Notes: generated by a model not told the origin, from the sequence alone. 48,076 bases of DNA from Rhodospirillaceae bacterium (GCA_018666155.1 JABJAH010000013.1:1-48076), one strand, 5' to 3'; counted from the stretch's first letter, positions 26,885-36,112 are shown. Numbers and translations are program-made.

Positions 26885-28204
26885 CTAGGTCAGGCGTTTG
26901 AACCCTGAATGTGCAATCGGCCCGCGCAGCCGGCCCTCTATGCTTCCTGTTGATGCGGCTGATGCGATCAGGGCAAACACTTCGCGACAGGCATCGGCGT
27001 AGTCCGCGATGTCCTCTTGGGTATGGGCTGCCATGGCGTAAAAAGCGGGCCCAGCTAAGAACCCTCGATCGAGCATTTCTTGCGTAAACAACGTTCGTTG
27101 CGTTTGTGCGTCGTCGCCCATAAAATTGAGGTGTGCCAACGGATCAAGACCACTCACCGTGACGTCTAAGCCCGTGTGGCTGGCAGCGTCGTGCCAAACC
27201 TGTTTGACGCTTTGGCCCGTTTTGATCAATTGAGCGGGCACATCTTTTTTCTCATACGCCGCCAGCACGGCAAGTGCGGCGGTGGGCCCGATCCTTTCGG
27301 TCCAAGCCGTCGAGCTTATAAAGCTGTTCTGGGCCGCCTGCATGATTGCGCTGCGCCCAATAATCGCTGAAATCGGGTATCCGTTGCCCAAGGCTTTTGC
27401 ATACACCGCGATATCGGGATTGACGCCAAGGGTAAGGTGAATACCACCAGTATTTATACGGAAACCTGCCGTAATCTCGTCGAATATTAGAACGGCTCCG
27501 GTTTGATTAGCGATGTCTCGGACACCTTCCAAAAACCCAATGTCAGGGTCCGAGTCACGCGCCGGCTCCATAACAATCGCCGCGAGATCTTCACCGCAGG
27601 CGGAGACAATATCTTTCAGCGAGTCCACGTCGTTGTATCGGAAGGGCCGGGTCAATCCTTCCAGACTACGAGGCACACCAGCTGGGTCGAGCCCTGGCAA
27701 AAGGTGACCGTCGAGGGCATCGTCTTTAGCTAAATTGGCGGACAGGTACCAGTCGTGCCAGCCGTGATACCCGCATACCGCGACGATGGACCTCCGAGTT
27801 TGGGCTCGCGCGATGCGGACGGCGATGGCCATGGCTTCGCCACCGGCCCGTGAAAATCGAGCCATATCTGCCCACGGGTGGAGGTTGGTAAGGCGCTCAG
27901 CCAGAATCACTTCTTCAGGCGCGTTGAGGGTGCTCATGGATCCTTGGTCGATAGCGGCTTTGACCGCGTTATCCACGTTTGGATCGGCATAGCCCAAAAC
28001 CGTCGCGCCTACGCCACCGATGGAAAAGTCGCGATAGGTGTTGCCGTCCAAGTCGGTGACCGTGATGCCTTTGGCCGAGGCGTAATAGCTCGGCCAGCCT
28101 CCTGGTAAAAACATCTCAGGGCGTTTAGAGAGCAATTGGCTGCCGCCCGGAATAAGCCGCCGGGCGACCTCATACATCTCCTGGCCTCTTTTTGTATTCA
28201 CCAT
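26885..28204 (-). CDS. Class III PLP aminotransferase, glutamate-1-semialdehyde aminomutase-like
   Basis: A 439-residue fold-type I enzyme. The PLP-binding Asp is in IFDEITAGFR (Asp242), and the Schiff-base Lys270 is in YAKALGNGYPISAIIG. GGEAMAIAVRIAR and YHGWHDWY are further class III blocks. The sequence resembles HemL-type aminomutases that occur within glycan clusters rather than true heme-pathway HemL. Its N-terminus starts at the ATG 28204; the open frame further upstream overlaps fcl. It follows fcl by 22 bp on the same strand, so it probably acts on a sugar or sugar-linked intermediate in that pathway; the substrate is unknown. Confidence 0.85.
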   Translation of the reverse strand: MVNTKRGQEMYEVARRLIPGGSQLLSKRPEMFLPGGWPSYYASAKGITVTDLDGNTYRDFSIGGVGATVLGYADPNVDNAVKAAIDQGSMSTLNAPEEVILAERLTNLHPWADMARFSRAGGEAMAIAVRIARAQTRRSIVAVCGYHGWHDWYLSANLAKDDALDGHLLPGLDPAGVPRSLEGLTRPFRYNDVDSLKDIVSACGEDLAAIVMEPARDSDPDIGFLEGVRDIANQTGAVLIFDEITAGFRINTGGIHLTLGVNPDIAVYAKALGNGYPISAIIGRSAIMQAAQNSFISSTAWTERIGPTAALAVLAAYEKKDVPAQLIKTGQSVKQVWHDAASHTGLDVTVSGLDPLAHLNFMGDDAQTQRTLFTQEMLDRGFLAGPAFYAMAAHTQEDIADYADACREVFALIASAASTGSIEGRLRGPIAHSGFKRLT

Positions 28205-28226
28205 GATGTTTTGCGTCGCACTTGCG

Positions 28227-29171
28227 CTACGCGCCGTGCTCAAGATACCAGGCGTACGTCTTGGCAATGCCCTCTTTTAAGGATGTTGACGCGTGCCAGC
28301 CCAAGGCATTAATTCGTCCTGAATCCATAAACTTGCGCGGCGTCCCGTCGGGCTTGTGGAGGTCATTGGTGATGGTGCCGGTAAAGCCAACAACATCTGC
28401 CACTGTCTGTGCGACATCACGAATGGTGATGTCTTCGCCACAGCCAACGTTGATGGTTTCGTCAGCCGAATAGCGTTCCATCAGAAATACACAGGCCTGT
28501 GCCAAGTCATCGACGTACAGAAATTCTCGCTTCGGATTGCCGGTGCCCCAAACTGCGAAACTTTCAGCATCGGCCTCTTTGGCCTGGTGAGCTTTCACGA
28601 TCAATGCCGACAGGACATGGCTTTCGTTTAAATCAAAGTTATCGCCGGGGCCGTATAAATTGGTCGGCATACAGGAAATATAATCGCGTCCGTGCTGTCG
28701 CCGATACGCCTGTGTCATCATAACGCCGGCTATTTTGGCGATGGCATACCATTGATTGGTTGGCTCTAGTGGACCGGTCAGAAGCGCGTCCTCGTTCATT
28801 GGCTGGGCGGCGAGTCGTGGATAGATGCAACTTGATCCCAAGAAAACCATGCGGTTAACACCGACAGCATGTGCGGCTGAAAACACATTGGTTTCGATCT
28901 TCATATTGTCGATGAGGAATTCGACCGGATAGGTGTCGTTTGCCAAAATGCCGCCGACCCGTGCTGCGGCCATGAATATAGCGTCGGGTTTATTCTCGGC
29001 CATCCAGTGTTCGACATCAGTCTGCCGGGTCAGGTCGAGTTCCCCATGGGTGGCAGTGATGATGTTGCAGTCGATGGTTTCCAGCTGCCGGACCAGGGCT
29101 GCCCCAACCATGCCGCGATGGCCCGCCACCCAGATTTTTTTCCCGGCGAGAGAATAATGAAGGTTAGTCAT
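28227..29171 (-). CDS. fcl: GDP-L-fucose synthase
   Basis: Epimerase-reductase that converts GDP-4-keto-6-deoxy-mannose to GDP-L-fucose. The 314-residue product has the Rossmann motif AGHRGMVGAALV (about 16-27), the LGSSCIYP block with catalytic Ser114, and Y-x3-K in WYAIAK (Tyr142, Lys146), all typical for Fcl/WcaG. ATG at 29171 is used; it starts the normal fold and lies 8 bp after gmd, whereas the longer frame overlaps gmd. The enzyme acts right after Gmd in the pathway. Confidence 0.95.
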   Translation of the reverse strand: MTNLHYSLAGKKIWVAGHRGMVGAALVRQLETIDCNIITATHGELDLTRQTDVEHWMAENKPDAIFMAAARVGGILANDTYPVEFLIDNMKIETNVFSAAHAVGVNRMVFLGSSCIYPRLAAQPMNEDALLTGPLEPTNQWYAIAKIAGVMMTQAYRRQHGRDYISCMPTNLYGPGDNFDLNESHVLSALIVKAHQAKEADAESFAVWGTGNPKREFLYVDDLAQACVFLMERYSADETINVGCGEDITIRDVAQTVADVVGFTGTITNDLHKPDGTPRKFMDSGRINALGWHASTSLKEGIAKTYAWYLEHGA

Positions 29172-29179
29172 TGGTCTTG

Positions 29180-30247
29180 TCAGTCGTCTGGTTGATAGCG
29201 ACGGTTTTCGTCTTGCAAGGCTTTTAAGTCGCTGGCCACCATTTCTTTTACCATGTCGGCGAATGAGGTCGTATGGCGCCACCCCAATTTCTCGTAAGCC
29301 TTGGTTGGGTCACCAAGCAGCAATTCAACTTCGGTTGGCCGGAAGTAGCGCGGATCTATCTCAACAAGAACGGCGCCGGTTTTGGCATCAAGACCTTTTT
29401 CATCTACGCCCTCGCCTTGCCATTTAATATCCCGGCCGAATTCCGCAAAGGCGCGTTCCACGAAAGAGCGCACCGAATGCGTTTCGCCCGTGGCCAAAAC
29501 AAAGTCATCTCCCTCGGGGTGTTGAACGATGCGCCACATACCTTCGACATAATCGCGGGCGTGACCCCAATCGCGTTTCGCATCGATGTTGCCCAAGTAG
29601 ATTTTCTCTTGAAGGCCGAGCTCAATCGCGGCCACCGCCCGTGTGATTTTACGGGTGACAAATGTCTCCCCGCGCAGTGGGCTTTCATGATTGAAGAGAA
29701 TGCCGTTGGACGCGTGAAAGCCGTAGGCTTCCCGATAATTGACCGTAATCCAATAGGCGTAAAGCTTGGCCACGGCATAGGGTGACCGCGGATAAAAGGG
29801 CGTGGTTTCTTTTTGCGGTGTTTCCTGCACCTTGCCGTACAGCTCAGACGTTGAGGCCTGATAAAACCGCGTATCGTTCATTCCAAGAATACGCAGGGCT
29901 TCAAGTAAACGGAGCGTTCCCATGGCGTCGGAATTTGCAGTGTACTCCGGTGTTTCGAAAGACACCTTCACATGACTTTGCGCTGCGAGATTGTAAATCT
30001 CGTCTGGCTGCACCTCCTGCACCAGCCGGATCAGATTGGTCGCATCAGTTAGGTCGCCATAGTGCAAAAAGAACTGCACGTCCGACTTATGGAGGTCTTG
30101 ATAAAGGTGATCAATACGGCCGGTGTTGAAGGACGAAGACCGGCGCTTTACGCCATGCACCGTATAGCCCTTGCCAAGCAAGAGTTCGGCGAGATAGGCA
30201 CCATCTTGTCCAGTTACGCCAGTAATGAGAGCAGTTTTATTGGCCAT
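29180..30247 (-). CDS. gmd: GDP-mannose 4,6-dehydratase
   Basis: Makes GDP-4-keto-6-deoxy-D-mannose from GDP-mannose, the first step to GDP-L-fucose, GDP-rhamnose or perosamine. The 355-residue product starts [19 protein letters not shown] (NADP-binding), with the [18 protein letters not shown] block, catalytic Thr132/Glu135 in STSELYGKV, and Y-x3-K at Tyr157/Lys161 (SPYAVAK). ATG at 30247 with GGAA five bases upstream. Followed by fcl, so GDP-L-fucose is the expected product. Two inverted repeats lie in its 115-bp upstream region. Confidence 0.96.
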   Translation of the reverse strand: MANKTALITGVTGQDGAYLAELLLGKGYTVHGVKRRSSSFNTGRIDHLYQDLHKSDVQFFLHYGDLTDATNLIRLVQEVQPDEIYNLAAQSHVKVSFETPEYTANSDAMGTLRLLEALRILGMNDTRFYQASTSELYGKVQETPQKETTPFYPRSPYAVAKLYAYWITVNYREAYGFHASNGILFNHESPLRGETFVTRKITRAVAAIELGLQEKIYLGNIDAKRDWGHARDYVEGMWRIVQHPEGDDFVLATGETHSVRSFVERAFAEFGRDIKWQGEGVDEKGLDAKTGAVLVEIDPRYFRPTEVELLLGDPTKAYEKLGWRHTTSFADMVKEMVASDLKALQDENRRYQPDD

Positions 30248-30259
30248 GAATGTTCCAAT

Positions 30260-30281
30260 GGGCCTGAAAAAAAAGAGGCCC
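30260..30281 (-). repeat. Inverted repeat with poly-T loop upstream of gmd
   Basis: GGGCCT at 30260-30265 and AGGCCC at 30276-30281 form a perfect 6-bp stem. The 10-base loop holds eight consecutive T on the gmd coding strand. It sits 13 bp before the gmd ATG, in the leader. It could be a leader hairpin or the remains of a terminator of the upstream neuC operon. Confidence 0.4.
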
Positions 30282-30318
30282 GATCATAGGCGCGTGGCCC
30301 CAATGCGGGCAAGAGAGA

Positions 30319-30337
30319 GAATATCCCATGGATATTC
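30319..30337. promoter_or_regulatory. Perfect 8-bp inverted repeat between neuC and gmd
   Basis: GAATATCC at 30319-30326 and GGATATTC at 30330-30337 are exact reverse complements with a three-base spacer. The site is about 72 to 90 bp upstream of gmd and 26 bp after the neuC stop. No U-run follows on the transcribed strand, so an operator is more likely than a terminator. Confidence 0.45.
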
Positions 30338-30362
30338 GAACAGAGTTTATTGACCGGAACAC

Positions 30363-31523
30363 CTATGGGAGATCGTGAAAGGATTTTTGCTTGAGGGCAT
30401 CCATAGAAGTTTCCGCCAGAACGTCAGCGATTTTTGTACCAGCACCTCCGCGACCATACGGGGGGTCGTCGCCGTCGGCTGACTTTTTGAATGACGGGTC
30501 TAGCGCGCGCGTGATCGCTGCCGTGATCGCGTCACTGTCCGCAACGCTGTCGATAACCAGTGGTCCGCGCAACCGCCCTTTTTGCCGATCACCGACATTC
30601 ACGGTTGGCACGCCAATGGCGGGGGCCTCGATGAGGCCCGATGACGAGTTACCAATCACGACATCTGCGATCGCAAGCAGACTGAGGTAGCGTTTATAAC
30701 CAAGAGACTCGACAACACATCTCCGTTTTTTATCCTTGCTTGCAAACGCGTTGAGCGCGTTACGCACAAGACTATACCCCGGGTCCGAATTAACACCCGT
30801 AAAGACCATCGTTGCCGTGTCAAATTGATTGAGCGCATCTACAACGGCGGTAATTTCTGCGGCACCGCGGTCAAGCTGTAGTGTTACCGGATGATGGGTG
30901 ACAACAAATAGTGGGGTCGGTAATGCAATTCCCAGATCTGCGGCCAGCGCATCTCGGCTTAAGCATGTAAGGGTATCGAGATGGTCCAAGCCAGGTGCAC
31001 CAACCAAGTGAATATGGGCAGGGTCTTCGCCCAACTGCCGCAAGCGTTTTGCATAAGGCTCAGCCGCGCAAAAATGCAGCCGTGCCATCTTGGTGATGGC
31101 GTGACGGATGGCGTCATCAACGGCTGCTTCGGTGACTTCACCACCATGGATATGAGCCAACGGAATATTCAGCATCAATGCGGCTTCGGCTGCACCCAGA
31201 ATCTCAAAACGGTCACCAAGAACCAAGACGATGTCTGGCTCTAACGTCGCAAGGGCTTCCGAGACATGGATGACAGCCGTTCCTACGGCTCTCGCGGCGG
31301 CCAGCGGTGTGTCGTTACCCAGATCAAGATCGACCTTGGCGTCGATGGTGAACCCTTCGTCTTCGACGTCGCGCCATGTCTCCCCAAATCGCGCATCGAG
31401 ATGTTGCCCGGTCACCACCGTTTGCAACGTTAAGTCGCTATGGGCATCGATCGCGCGCATCACAGAGGAGAGATGCCCGAAGTCGGAGCGGGACCCGGTG
31501 ACAACACAGATACGTCGGCTCAT
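30363..31523 (-). CDS. neuC: Hydrolysing NDP-sugar 2-epimerase, NeuC/LegG type
   Basis: A 386-residue GT-B-like enzyme that hydrolyses a UDP- or GDP-linked GlcNAc derivative and inverts C2, giving ManNAc or a 6-deoxy diamino-mannose. Family marks are VTGSRSDFG at 8-16, GDRFE near 101-105, HIHGGE, THHPVT near 210 and GNSSSGLIEAPAIGVPTVNVG with the KGR that follows. ATG at 31523 has AGGAAA seven bases upstream, overlapping the end of neuA; the two are co-transcribed, 10 bp apart. Whether the substrate is UDP-GlcNAc (NeuC) or the diacetamido sugar (LegG) cannot be told from sequence alone; PtmE/PtmA neighbours favour LegG. Confidence 0.93.
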   Translation of the reverse strand: MSRRICVVTGSRSDFGHLSSVMRAIDAHSDLTLQTVVTGQHLDARFGETWRDVEDEGFTIDAKVDLDLGNDTPLAAARAVGTAVIHVSEALATLEPDIVLVLGDRFEILGAAEAALMLNIPLAHIHGGEVTEAAVDDAIRHAITKMARLHFCAAEPYAKRLRQLGEDPAHIHLVGAPGLDHLDTLTCLSRDALAADLGIALPTPLFVVTHHPVTLQLDRGAAEITAVVDALNQFDTATMVFTGVNSDPGYSLVRNALNAFASKDKKRRCVVESLGYKRYLSLLAIADVVIGNSSSGLIEAPAIGVPTVNVGDRQKGRLRGPLVIDSVADSDAITAAITRALDPSFKKSADGDDPPYGRGGAGTKIADVLAETSMDALKQKSFHDLP

Positions 31524-31533
31524 ATCTGTTTCC

Positions 31534-32289
31534 TCATGGGTTGGCTCCGGCGTCGTGCCAAGGCGTCAGATCAATCAGGCCTTTTGCGGCCGCGTATTCT
31601 GCAAGGGCTAAATCTTCGGCGGTTTCAATTTCGAGGCTGTGCCAACGGTCCATGACCAAACCGTAGCATCGCGCAGGGTCACCATAGATTTTTTTGGTGT
31701 GGCGGAAGGCGGACCAGCTGATCAAATAGAAGGCGCCGTTCATCGTCACTTGAGGCTGGAGGTCTTGCCGACGCAATCCATCTGTCTCATGCATCTGCTC
31801 GACGATAGAAGCGATCGACCCGTCCGGGCTAAAGTCACCTGTTAACGTTGCATAGGTGTCAAGCTGTCGCAGACCAACGACGAGGTCCGCGTCTCGTTCT
31901 GTGTAAAGCGCGATGGCGTTCTCGAGATGAGCGGCTGTGGCAAAAGGTGATGCCGGTTCCAATAGCATGACCGCGTCATAAGTCCGCTTCTCGGTTTCTT
32001 CGATCCAGTCCATCGCATGGGCGACAACGCTGTCGGATGTCGCTGCGTCGGTCGCGAGATCTGAGGGCCTGGTGAACGGAACCTCGACACCCAGGCGGCG
32101 GCCTTCAGCAGCTATATCTTCACTGTCGGTGGAAAGGATTAAACGGCTACGGGCTTGGCAGCGCTGTGCCGCGCGGGCTTTGTATCCCACTAACGATAGA
32201 CCACTGACGGGCTTCAGGTTCTTTCCCGGCAGGCCTTTTGAGCCACCACGGGCGGCTATCAGAAATAGGATATCAGGCGGTGTGGCCAC
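31534..32289 (-). CDS. neuA: CMP-nonulosonate (N-acylneuraminate) cytidylyltransferase
   Basis: A 251-residue enzyme that activates the nonulosonic acid with CTP, giving the CMP-sugar donor. The nucleotide-binding signature is IAARGGSKGLPGKN at 11-24. STDSEDIA, LLEPASPF and RRQDLQPQVTMNGAFY are conserved blocks, and IETAEDL near the C-terminus supplies metal-binding acidic residues. The start is a GTG at 32289. The same fold serves Neu5Ac, legionaminate (LegF/PtmB) and pseudaminate (PseF). First gene of the neuA-neuC pair, divergent from neuB. Confidence 0.92.
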   Translation of the reverse strand: MATPPDILFLIAARGGSKGLPGKNLKPVSGLSLVGYKARAAQRCQARSRLILSTDSEDIAAEGRRLGVEVPFTRPSDLATDAATSDSVVAHAMDWIEETEKRTYDAVMLLEPASPFATAAHLENAIALYTERDADLVVGLRQLDTYATLTGDFSPDGSIASIVEQMHETDGLRRQDLQPQVTMNGAFYLISWSAFRHTKKIYGDPARCYGLVMDRWHSLEIETAEDLALAEYAAAKGLIDLTPWHDAGANP

Positions 32290-32401
32290 AGAAATCTCAG
32301 TTACTTCAACGGGTTGACCCAGTCACATTACCGGACGGAGCGCTGGTCACAAACCATCTTTCCGTTGCGCCGCTTTGTCCCCTGGTCTACCTCCTAACAC
32401 C

Positions 32402-33517
32402 GTGACTATTGCTAGGCCTCATACCTTTGTCATCGCCGAAGCAGGCGTGAATCATAATGGCGACATCGCCCGTGCGCGTGCCATGGTCGACGTGGCGGCT
32501 GATGCTGGTGCTGATGCCATCAAATTCCAGTCCTTTAAGAGCGAGAAATTGGCCACCGCGCGGGCTCCAAAAGCCGCCTATCAGGTGCGCAACACAGGTG
32601 CCGACGACAGTCAGGCCGCCATGCTCAAGGCCTTAGAACTGTCAGATGATAATCACCGGGTTCTCTTTGACGCGTCTGCCGCCGCTGGAATCGAGTTCCT
32701 CTCAACGCCCTTTGACGAAGACAGCCTTGGCCTTCTTGTCCGGACGCTCAATGTCCGTCGTCTCAAAATAGCCTCCGGTGAACTGACTAACGCGCCCCTG
32801 TTGCTGGCGATGGCGCGCACCGGGAAACCGGTCATTCTTTCGACCGGTATGGCGAGAATCGAAGACATTAAGGAAGCGCTAGGAGTCCTAGCTTTTGGCT
32901 ATACGACTCTCGCTGAGAATCTTAATTTGGTCCCGGGCATCCCCGCGTTTACCAACGCATATAACAGCGAGTCCGGGCAGGCGGCTTTGGCATCGCAGGT
33001 CACGTTGCTCCATTGCACGTCCAATTATCCGGCGACGGCAGAGTCGATCAATCTTCGCGCCATCGAAACACTTGGTGCCACGTTCGGCCTTCCCGTCGGC
33101 TTGTCCGATCATAGTCAGGGCATCGCCATCGCGACCGCTGCGGTGGCGCGTGGGGCGTCGGTTATCGAAAAACATTTCACCCTTGATGCAACGTTACCGG
33201 GTCCGGATCACACTGCATCTCTTGAGCCGCCCGCCCTACGGGACATGATCGCTGCCATTCGATGCGTTGAAGTGGCGCTTGGAACAGGCGAAAAAACATT
33301 CGGTGCTGAAGAACAAAATACTGCTGCGGTGGCCCGAAAAAGTTTGGTAGCGACGGCATCGATTGCCCAAGGTGAAATATTTACAGAGACGAATTTAGGG
33401 TCACGGCGGCCAGGAGATGGCATCGCACCAATTCACTACTGGGATATACTCGGCACATCAGCGGATCGCGCGTACGACGTCGATGATCTAATCGTAGGGG
33501 AGCCGCCCGCAAAATGA
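32402..33517 (+). CDS. neuB: Nonulosonic acid synthase, NeuB/LegI type
   Basis: Condenses phosphoenolpyruvate with ManNAc or its diacetamido relative to form the nine-carbon acid. The 371-residue product (GTG at 32402) begins FVIAEAGVNHNGD with metal/substrate residues near Glu13 and Asn17-His18-Asn19. The barrel holds IKFQSFK, LHCTSNYPA, GLSDHSQG and IEKHFTLD. A C-terminal SAF/antifreeze-like domain (about 310-371) includes ARKSLVA and GDGI. A TTG at 32375 is an alternative start; neither has a good ribosome-binding site. The stop overlaps the start of the acetyltransferase gene by four bases (33514-33517). Confidence 0.94.
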   Translation: MTIARPHTFVIAEAGVNHNGDIARARAMVDVAADAGADAIKFQSFKSEKLATARAPKAAYQVRNTGADDSQAAMLKALELSDDNHRVLFDASAAAGIEFLSTPFDEDSLGLLVRTLNVRRLKIASGELTNAPLLLAMARTGKPVILSTGMARIEDIKEALGVLAFGYTTLAENLNLVPGIPAFTNAYNSESGQAALASQVTLLHCTSNYPATAESINLRAIETLGATFGLPVGLSDHSQGIAIATAAVARGASVIEKHFTLDATLPGPDHTASLEPPALRDMIAAIRCVEVALGTGEKTFGAEEQNTAAVARKSLVATASIAQGEIFTETNLGSRRPGDGIAPIHYWDILGTSADRAYDVDDLIVGEPPAK

Positions 33518-34215
33518 GTGTTTCAGTGAATGGACGAGATATCGTCGTGATCGGTGCTAGCGGTCACGCTCGAGTGTTGGTTCACCTTCTTCAGACTATG
33601 GGAACGCCGCCAGCGGCACTTGTAGATATCGATACCGAGCTGCACGGAACGGATCTTTATGGTGTTCCCGTCATTGGCGACGACGAGGCGGTCCTTGCCC
33701 GGCAGCCTTCGGATGTCGTTCTGGTGAATGCCGTTGGCAATGCGCCCGGTTCTGGTCAATCGGGGCTTCATGTTCGCCGCGCGGTGTTTGAAAAATTCAA
33801 AGAGAATAGGTTTGAGTTCGTCAACGTGGTGAGCGGTGATGCCTCCGTTTCCAAGCGCACAACGTTGGGTGAGGGGGTGCAAGCGGTTACGCGCTCAATC
33901 ATTCACCCTGGCGTGAACATCGGGGACAACACGATACTGAACACGGGGGGCAGCCTGGATCACGATTGCTGGGTCGGGGCTCACAGTCATATCGCGCCCT
34001 GGGCGGTGCTGTGCGGCGGCGTTACTGTCGGCGACGATTGCCATATTGGAGCCCGTGCGGTTTTGGTGCCCGGCATCCGGGTTGGTGACGGGGCCGTGGT
34101 GGGCGCTGGTGCGGTTGTCATTGCCGATGTGGCGCCCGGCACAACTGTGGTTGGCAACCCCGCTCGCGTCGTCAATCCGTCCGAGACTGCCGATCTAGGA
34201 ATGCCGTCATCGTGA
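33514..34215 (+). CDS. NeuD/PglD-type sugar O/N-acetyltransferase
   Basis: A 233-residue protein with an N-terminal Rossmann-like sugar-binding domain (VVIGASGHARVLVHLL at 11-26) and a C-terminal left-handed beta-helix of hexapeptide repeats (IIHPGVNIGDNTILNTGG onward, ending VVGNPARVV). The catalytic His lies in SLDHDCWVG. These enzymes use acetyl-CoA. PglD/LegH members N-acetylate the 4-amino group before the NeuC step, while NeuD O-acetylates sialic acid; sequence alone does not separate them. Coupled by ATGA to neuB and by GTGA to the next gene. Confidence 0.9.
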   Translation: MSVSVNGRDIVVIGASGHARVLVHLLQTMGTPPAALVDIDTELHGTDLYGVPVIGDDEAVLARQPSDVVLVNAVGNAPGSGQSGLHVRRAVFEKFKENRFEFVNVVSGDASVSKRTTLGEGVQAVTRSIIHPGVNIGDNTILNTGGSLDHDCWVGAHSHIAPWAVLCGGVTVGDDCHIGARAVLVPGIRVGDGAVVGAGAVVIADVAPGTTVVGNPARVVNPSETADLGMPSS

Positions 34216-35270
34216 GCACCGTTGAAGACAATTTGGTCACGCCCGACACAACGATCTTGGAAACATTAAAGATCATCGACACCCATGGTGTGCCGTTCGG
34301 TTTGGTGCATGAAGATGGTGTTTTGCGGGGCACGGTGACTGATGGCGACATTCGGCGCGGGATTCTTGCCGGTGTGTCACTCTCTGATTCCGTCGCAAAG
34401 GTCATGAATACAACACCGATCACGGCGAAGATTGATACTCCCGATGTAGATGCTGCCAGGCTAATGCGGCGCGCGGGAATCGGCCATCTTCCTTTGATTG
34501 ATCATGCCGGGAAAATCGTTGATCTCAGGGTGCTCAAGGAGCTCGACCCAAAGCCTGAGGGTGGCAATACTGTGGTTCTTATGGTGGGTGGTCAGGGCAC
34601 GCGACTTCACCCGCTGACACACGACGTCCCCAAACCAATGCTCGAAATTGGCGGTCGGCCGATATTAGAAACCATCATTGAGCGGTTCGTTGCTCAAGGG
34701 TTCAACGAAATTTATCTTTCGGTGAATTACAAAGCCGAGATGATTGAAAAGCATTTTGGTGATGGCCGGGCGTTCGGCGCGACGGTTTCCTATCTGCGTG
34801 AAGATCATGCTTTGGGAACTGGTGGCGCGTTATCGCTCTTGCCTCAGCGCCCGACATCACCGTTGATTGTTATGAACGGCGATGTGTTGACCAAAGTGAA
34901 TTTCAATCACTTGATAAAGTTTCATCAGAACCACGGCGCGTCGGCCACCATGGGCGTAAGCGAGTATCGCTTTACAGTCCCCTTCGGCGTCGTCGAGACC
35001 TCCGCTGAAACATTGAAATCGATTGCCGAGAAACCAGAGCACACTTTTTTCGTCAACGCCGGTATATACGTAATCGACCCAGGGGTGCTCGACCTCATTC
35101 CGTCGGACTCAGCGTTGGATATGCCCGATCTATTTCAACACTTGCTTGATCAGGGCCGACCACCAACAGTGTTTCCGTTGCGAGAGTATTGGATGGATGT
35201 TGGTCAATCTCATGATCTTGATCAGGCGAATCGAGATTACAGCGATGTATTCACCAAGAGCGAAGATTGA
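34212..35270 (+). CDS. CBS-domain sugar-1-phosphate nucleotidyltransferase, PtmE/LegX type
   Basis: A 352-residue fusion: a pair of CBS motifs (about 1-115) and a nucleotidyltransferase domain (about 118-352). The second carries VVLMVGGQGTRLHPLT with the pyrophosphorylase signature at 121-136, VPKPMLEIGG with Lys141, and MNGD for metal binding. In Campylobacter the equivalent enzyme PtmE makes a GDP-linked glucosamine used for legionaminic acid, and its presence separates that pathway from ordinary sialic acid. Start is GTG at 34212, overlapping the previous stop (GTGA). Regulation by a nucleotide bound to the CBS pair is possible but unproven. Confidence 0.9.
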   Translation: MSTVEDNLVTPDTTILETLKIIDTHGVPFGLVHEDGVLRGTVTDGDIRRGILAGVSLSDSVAKVMNTTPITAKIDTPDVDAARLMRRAGIGHLPLIDHAGKIVDLRVLKELDPKPEGGNTVVLMVGGQGTRLHPLTHDVPKPMLEIGGRPILETIIERFVAQGFNEIYLSVNYKAEMIEKHFGDGRAFGATVSYLREDHALGTGGALSLLPQRPTSPLIVMNGDVLTKVNFNHLIKFHQNHGASATMGVSEYRFTVPFGVVETSAETLKSIAEKPEHTFFVNAGIYVIDPGVLDLIPSDSALDMPDLFQHLLDQGRPPTVFPLREYWMDVGQSHDLDQANRDYSDVFTKSED

Positions 35271-35303
35271 ACCCTTAATGCATAAAGATAGAGAGTTTTC
35301 CTG

Positions 35304-36104
35304 ATGCGATCCGTACCCGATCTGTTTGATCTTGCTGGCCGGTCGGCGTTGGTAACGGGCGGGGCCGGGCACCTTGGCCAAGCTATTGGCGGTGCGCTCG
35401 CTGAGTGCGGTGCTCGTGTTGCGCTGCTTGATCGTCATGATCCCAGCGCGGTGGCATCTAGTTTACCCTCAGTGGAAGCCGGCGAGCATGCCGCGTTGAC
35501 CGTAGACCTCGCCGTTGAAGACCAGGTGCGTGCCGCGCCGGCCGCCGTCGCCGATGCTTTGGGTGGTCTTGATATAATTGTCCACGCCGCTGCTTTTGTT
35601 GGCGCCGATGCCCACACCGGTTGGACGACCCCGGTCGAACTGCAAAGCTTGAGTAAGTGGCGGGAAGCCTTGGAGGTCAACCTGACGGCCCCCTTCGCAC
35701 TGACCCAATCTGCCCTATCCCATCTGCGTGAGTCAGGGCATGGGTCCGTTATCCATATCGGGTCTATCTACGGTGCCCTGGGGCCAGACTGGTCGCTCTA
35801 TGACGCCGAAGACGTGCCAGGTACTCCTGCGGCTTATGCCGCATCAAAAGGTGGTTTGATGCAGATGACGCGCTGGCTAGCCACGTCTCTGGCGCCGGAC
35901 ATCCGCGTTAATGCAATTGTGCCTGGCGGGATCGAACGAGATACCGCGCCTCGGTTTAAGGCAGCCTATGAAAAGCGGACACCATTGGCGCGTATGGCTT
36001 CGGAAGAAGATGTTAAAGGCGCCGCTGCGTTCTTGGCCTCTGACGCTGCGAGCTATGTCACGGGCCAGTGTCTGATGGTGGATGGTGGTTGGTCGGCATG
36101 GTGA
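35304..36104 (+). CDS. SDR oxidoreductase, PtmA-like
   Basis: A 266-residue classical short-chain dehydrogenase/reductase. NAD(P) motif ALVTGGAGHLGQAIG at 15-29, catalytic Ser in IGSIYG and Y-x3-K in AAYAASKGG, with the C-terminal GQCLMVDGGWS. The insert GPDWSLYDAEDVPGTPAAYAASK resembles PtmA of Campylobacter, found in legionaminate clusters. Its precise step is not settled from sequence. It starts 33 bp after the nucleotidyltransferase gene on the same strand. Confidence 0.88.
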   Translation: MRSVPDLFDLAGRSALVTGGAGHLGQAIGGALAECGARVALLDRHDPSAVASSLPSVEAGEHAALTVDLAVEDQVRAAPAAVADALGGLDIIVHAAAFVGADAHTGWTTPVELQSLSKWREALEVNLTAPFALTQSALSHLRESGHGSVIHIGSIYGALGPDWSLYDAEDVPGTPAAYAASKGGLMQMTRWLATSLAPDIRVNAIVPGGIERDTAPRFKAAYEKRTPLARMASEEDVKGAAAFLASDAASYVTGQCLMVDGGWSAW

Positions 36105-36112
36105 TTTCGCTC

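Noticed and set aside
29273..29785. 170-codon open frame opposite gmd
   Set aside because: It lies wholly antisense to a clear gmd, has no family similarity, and is typical of the shadow frames of high-GC-third-position genes.
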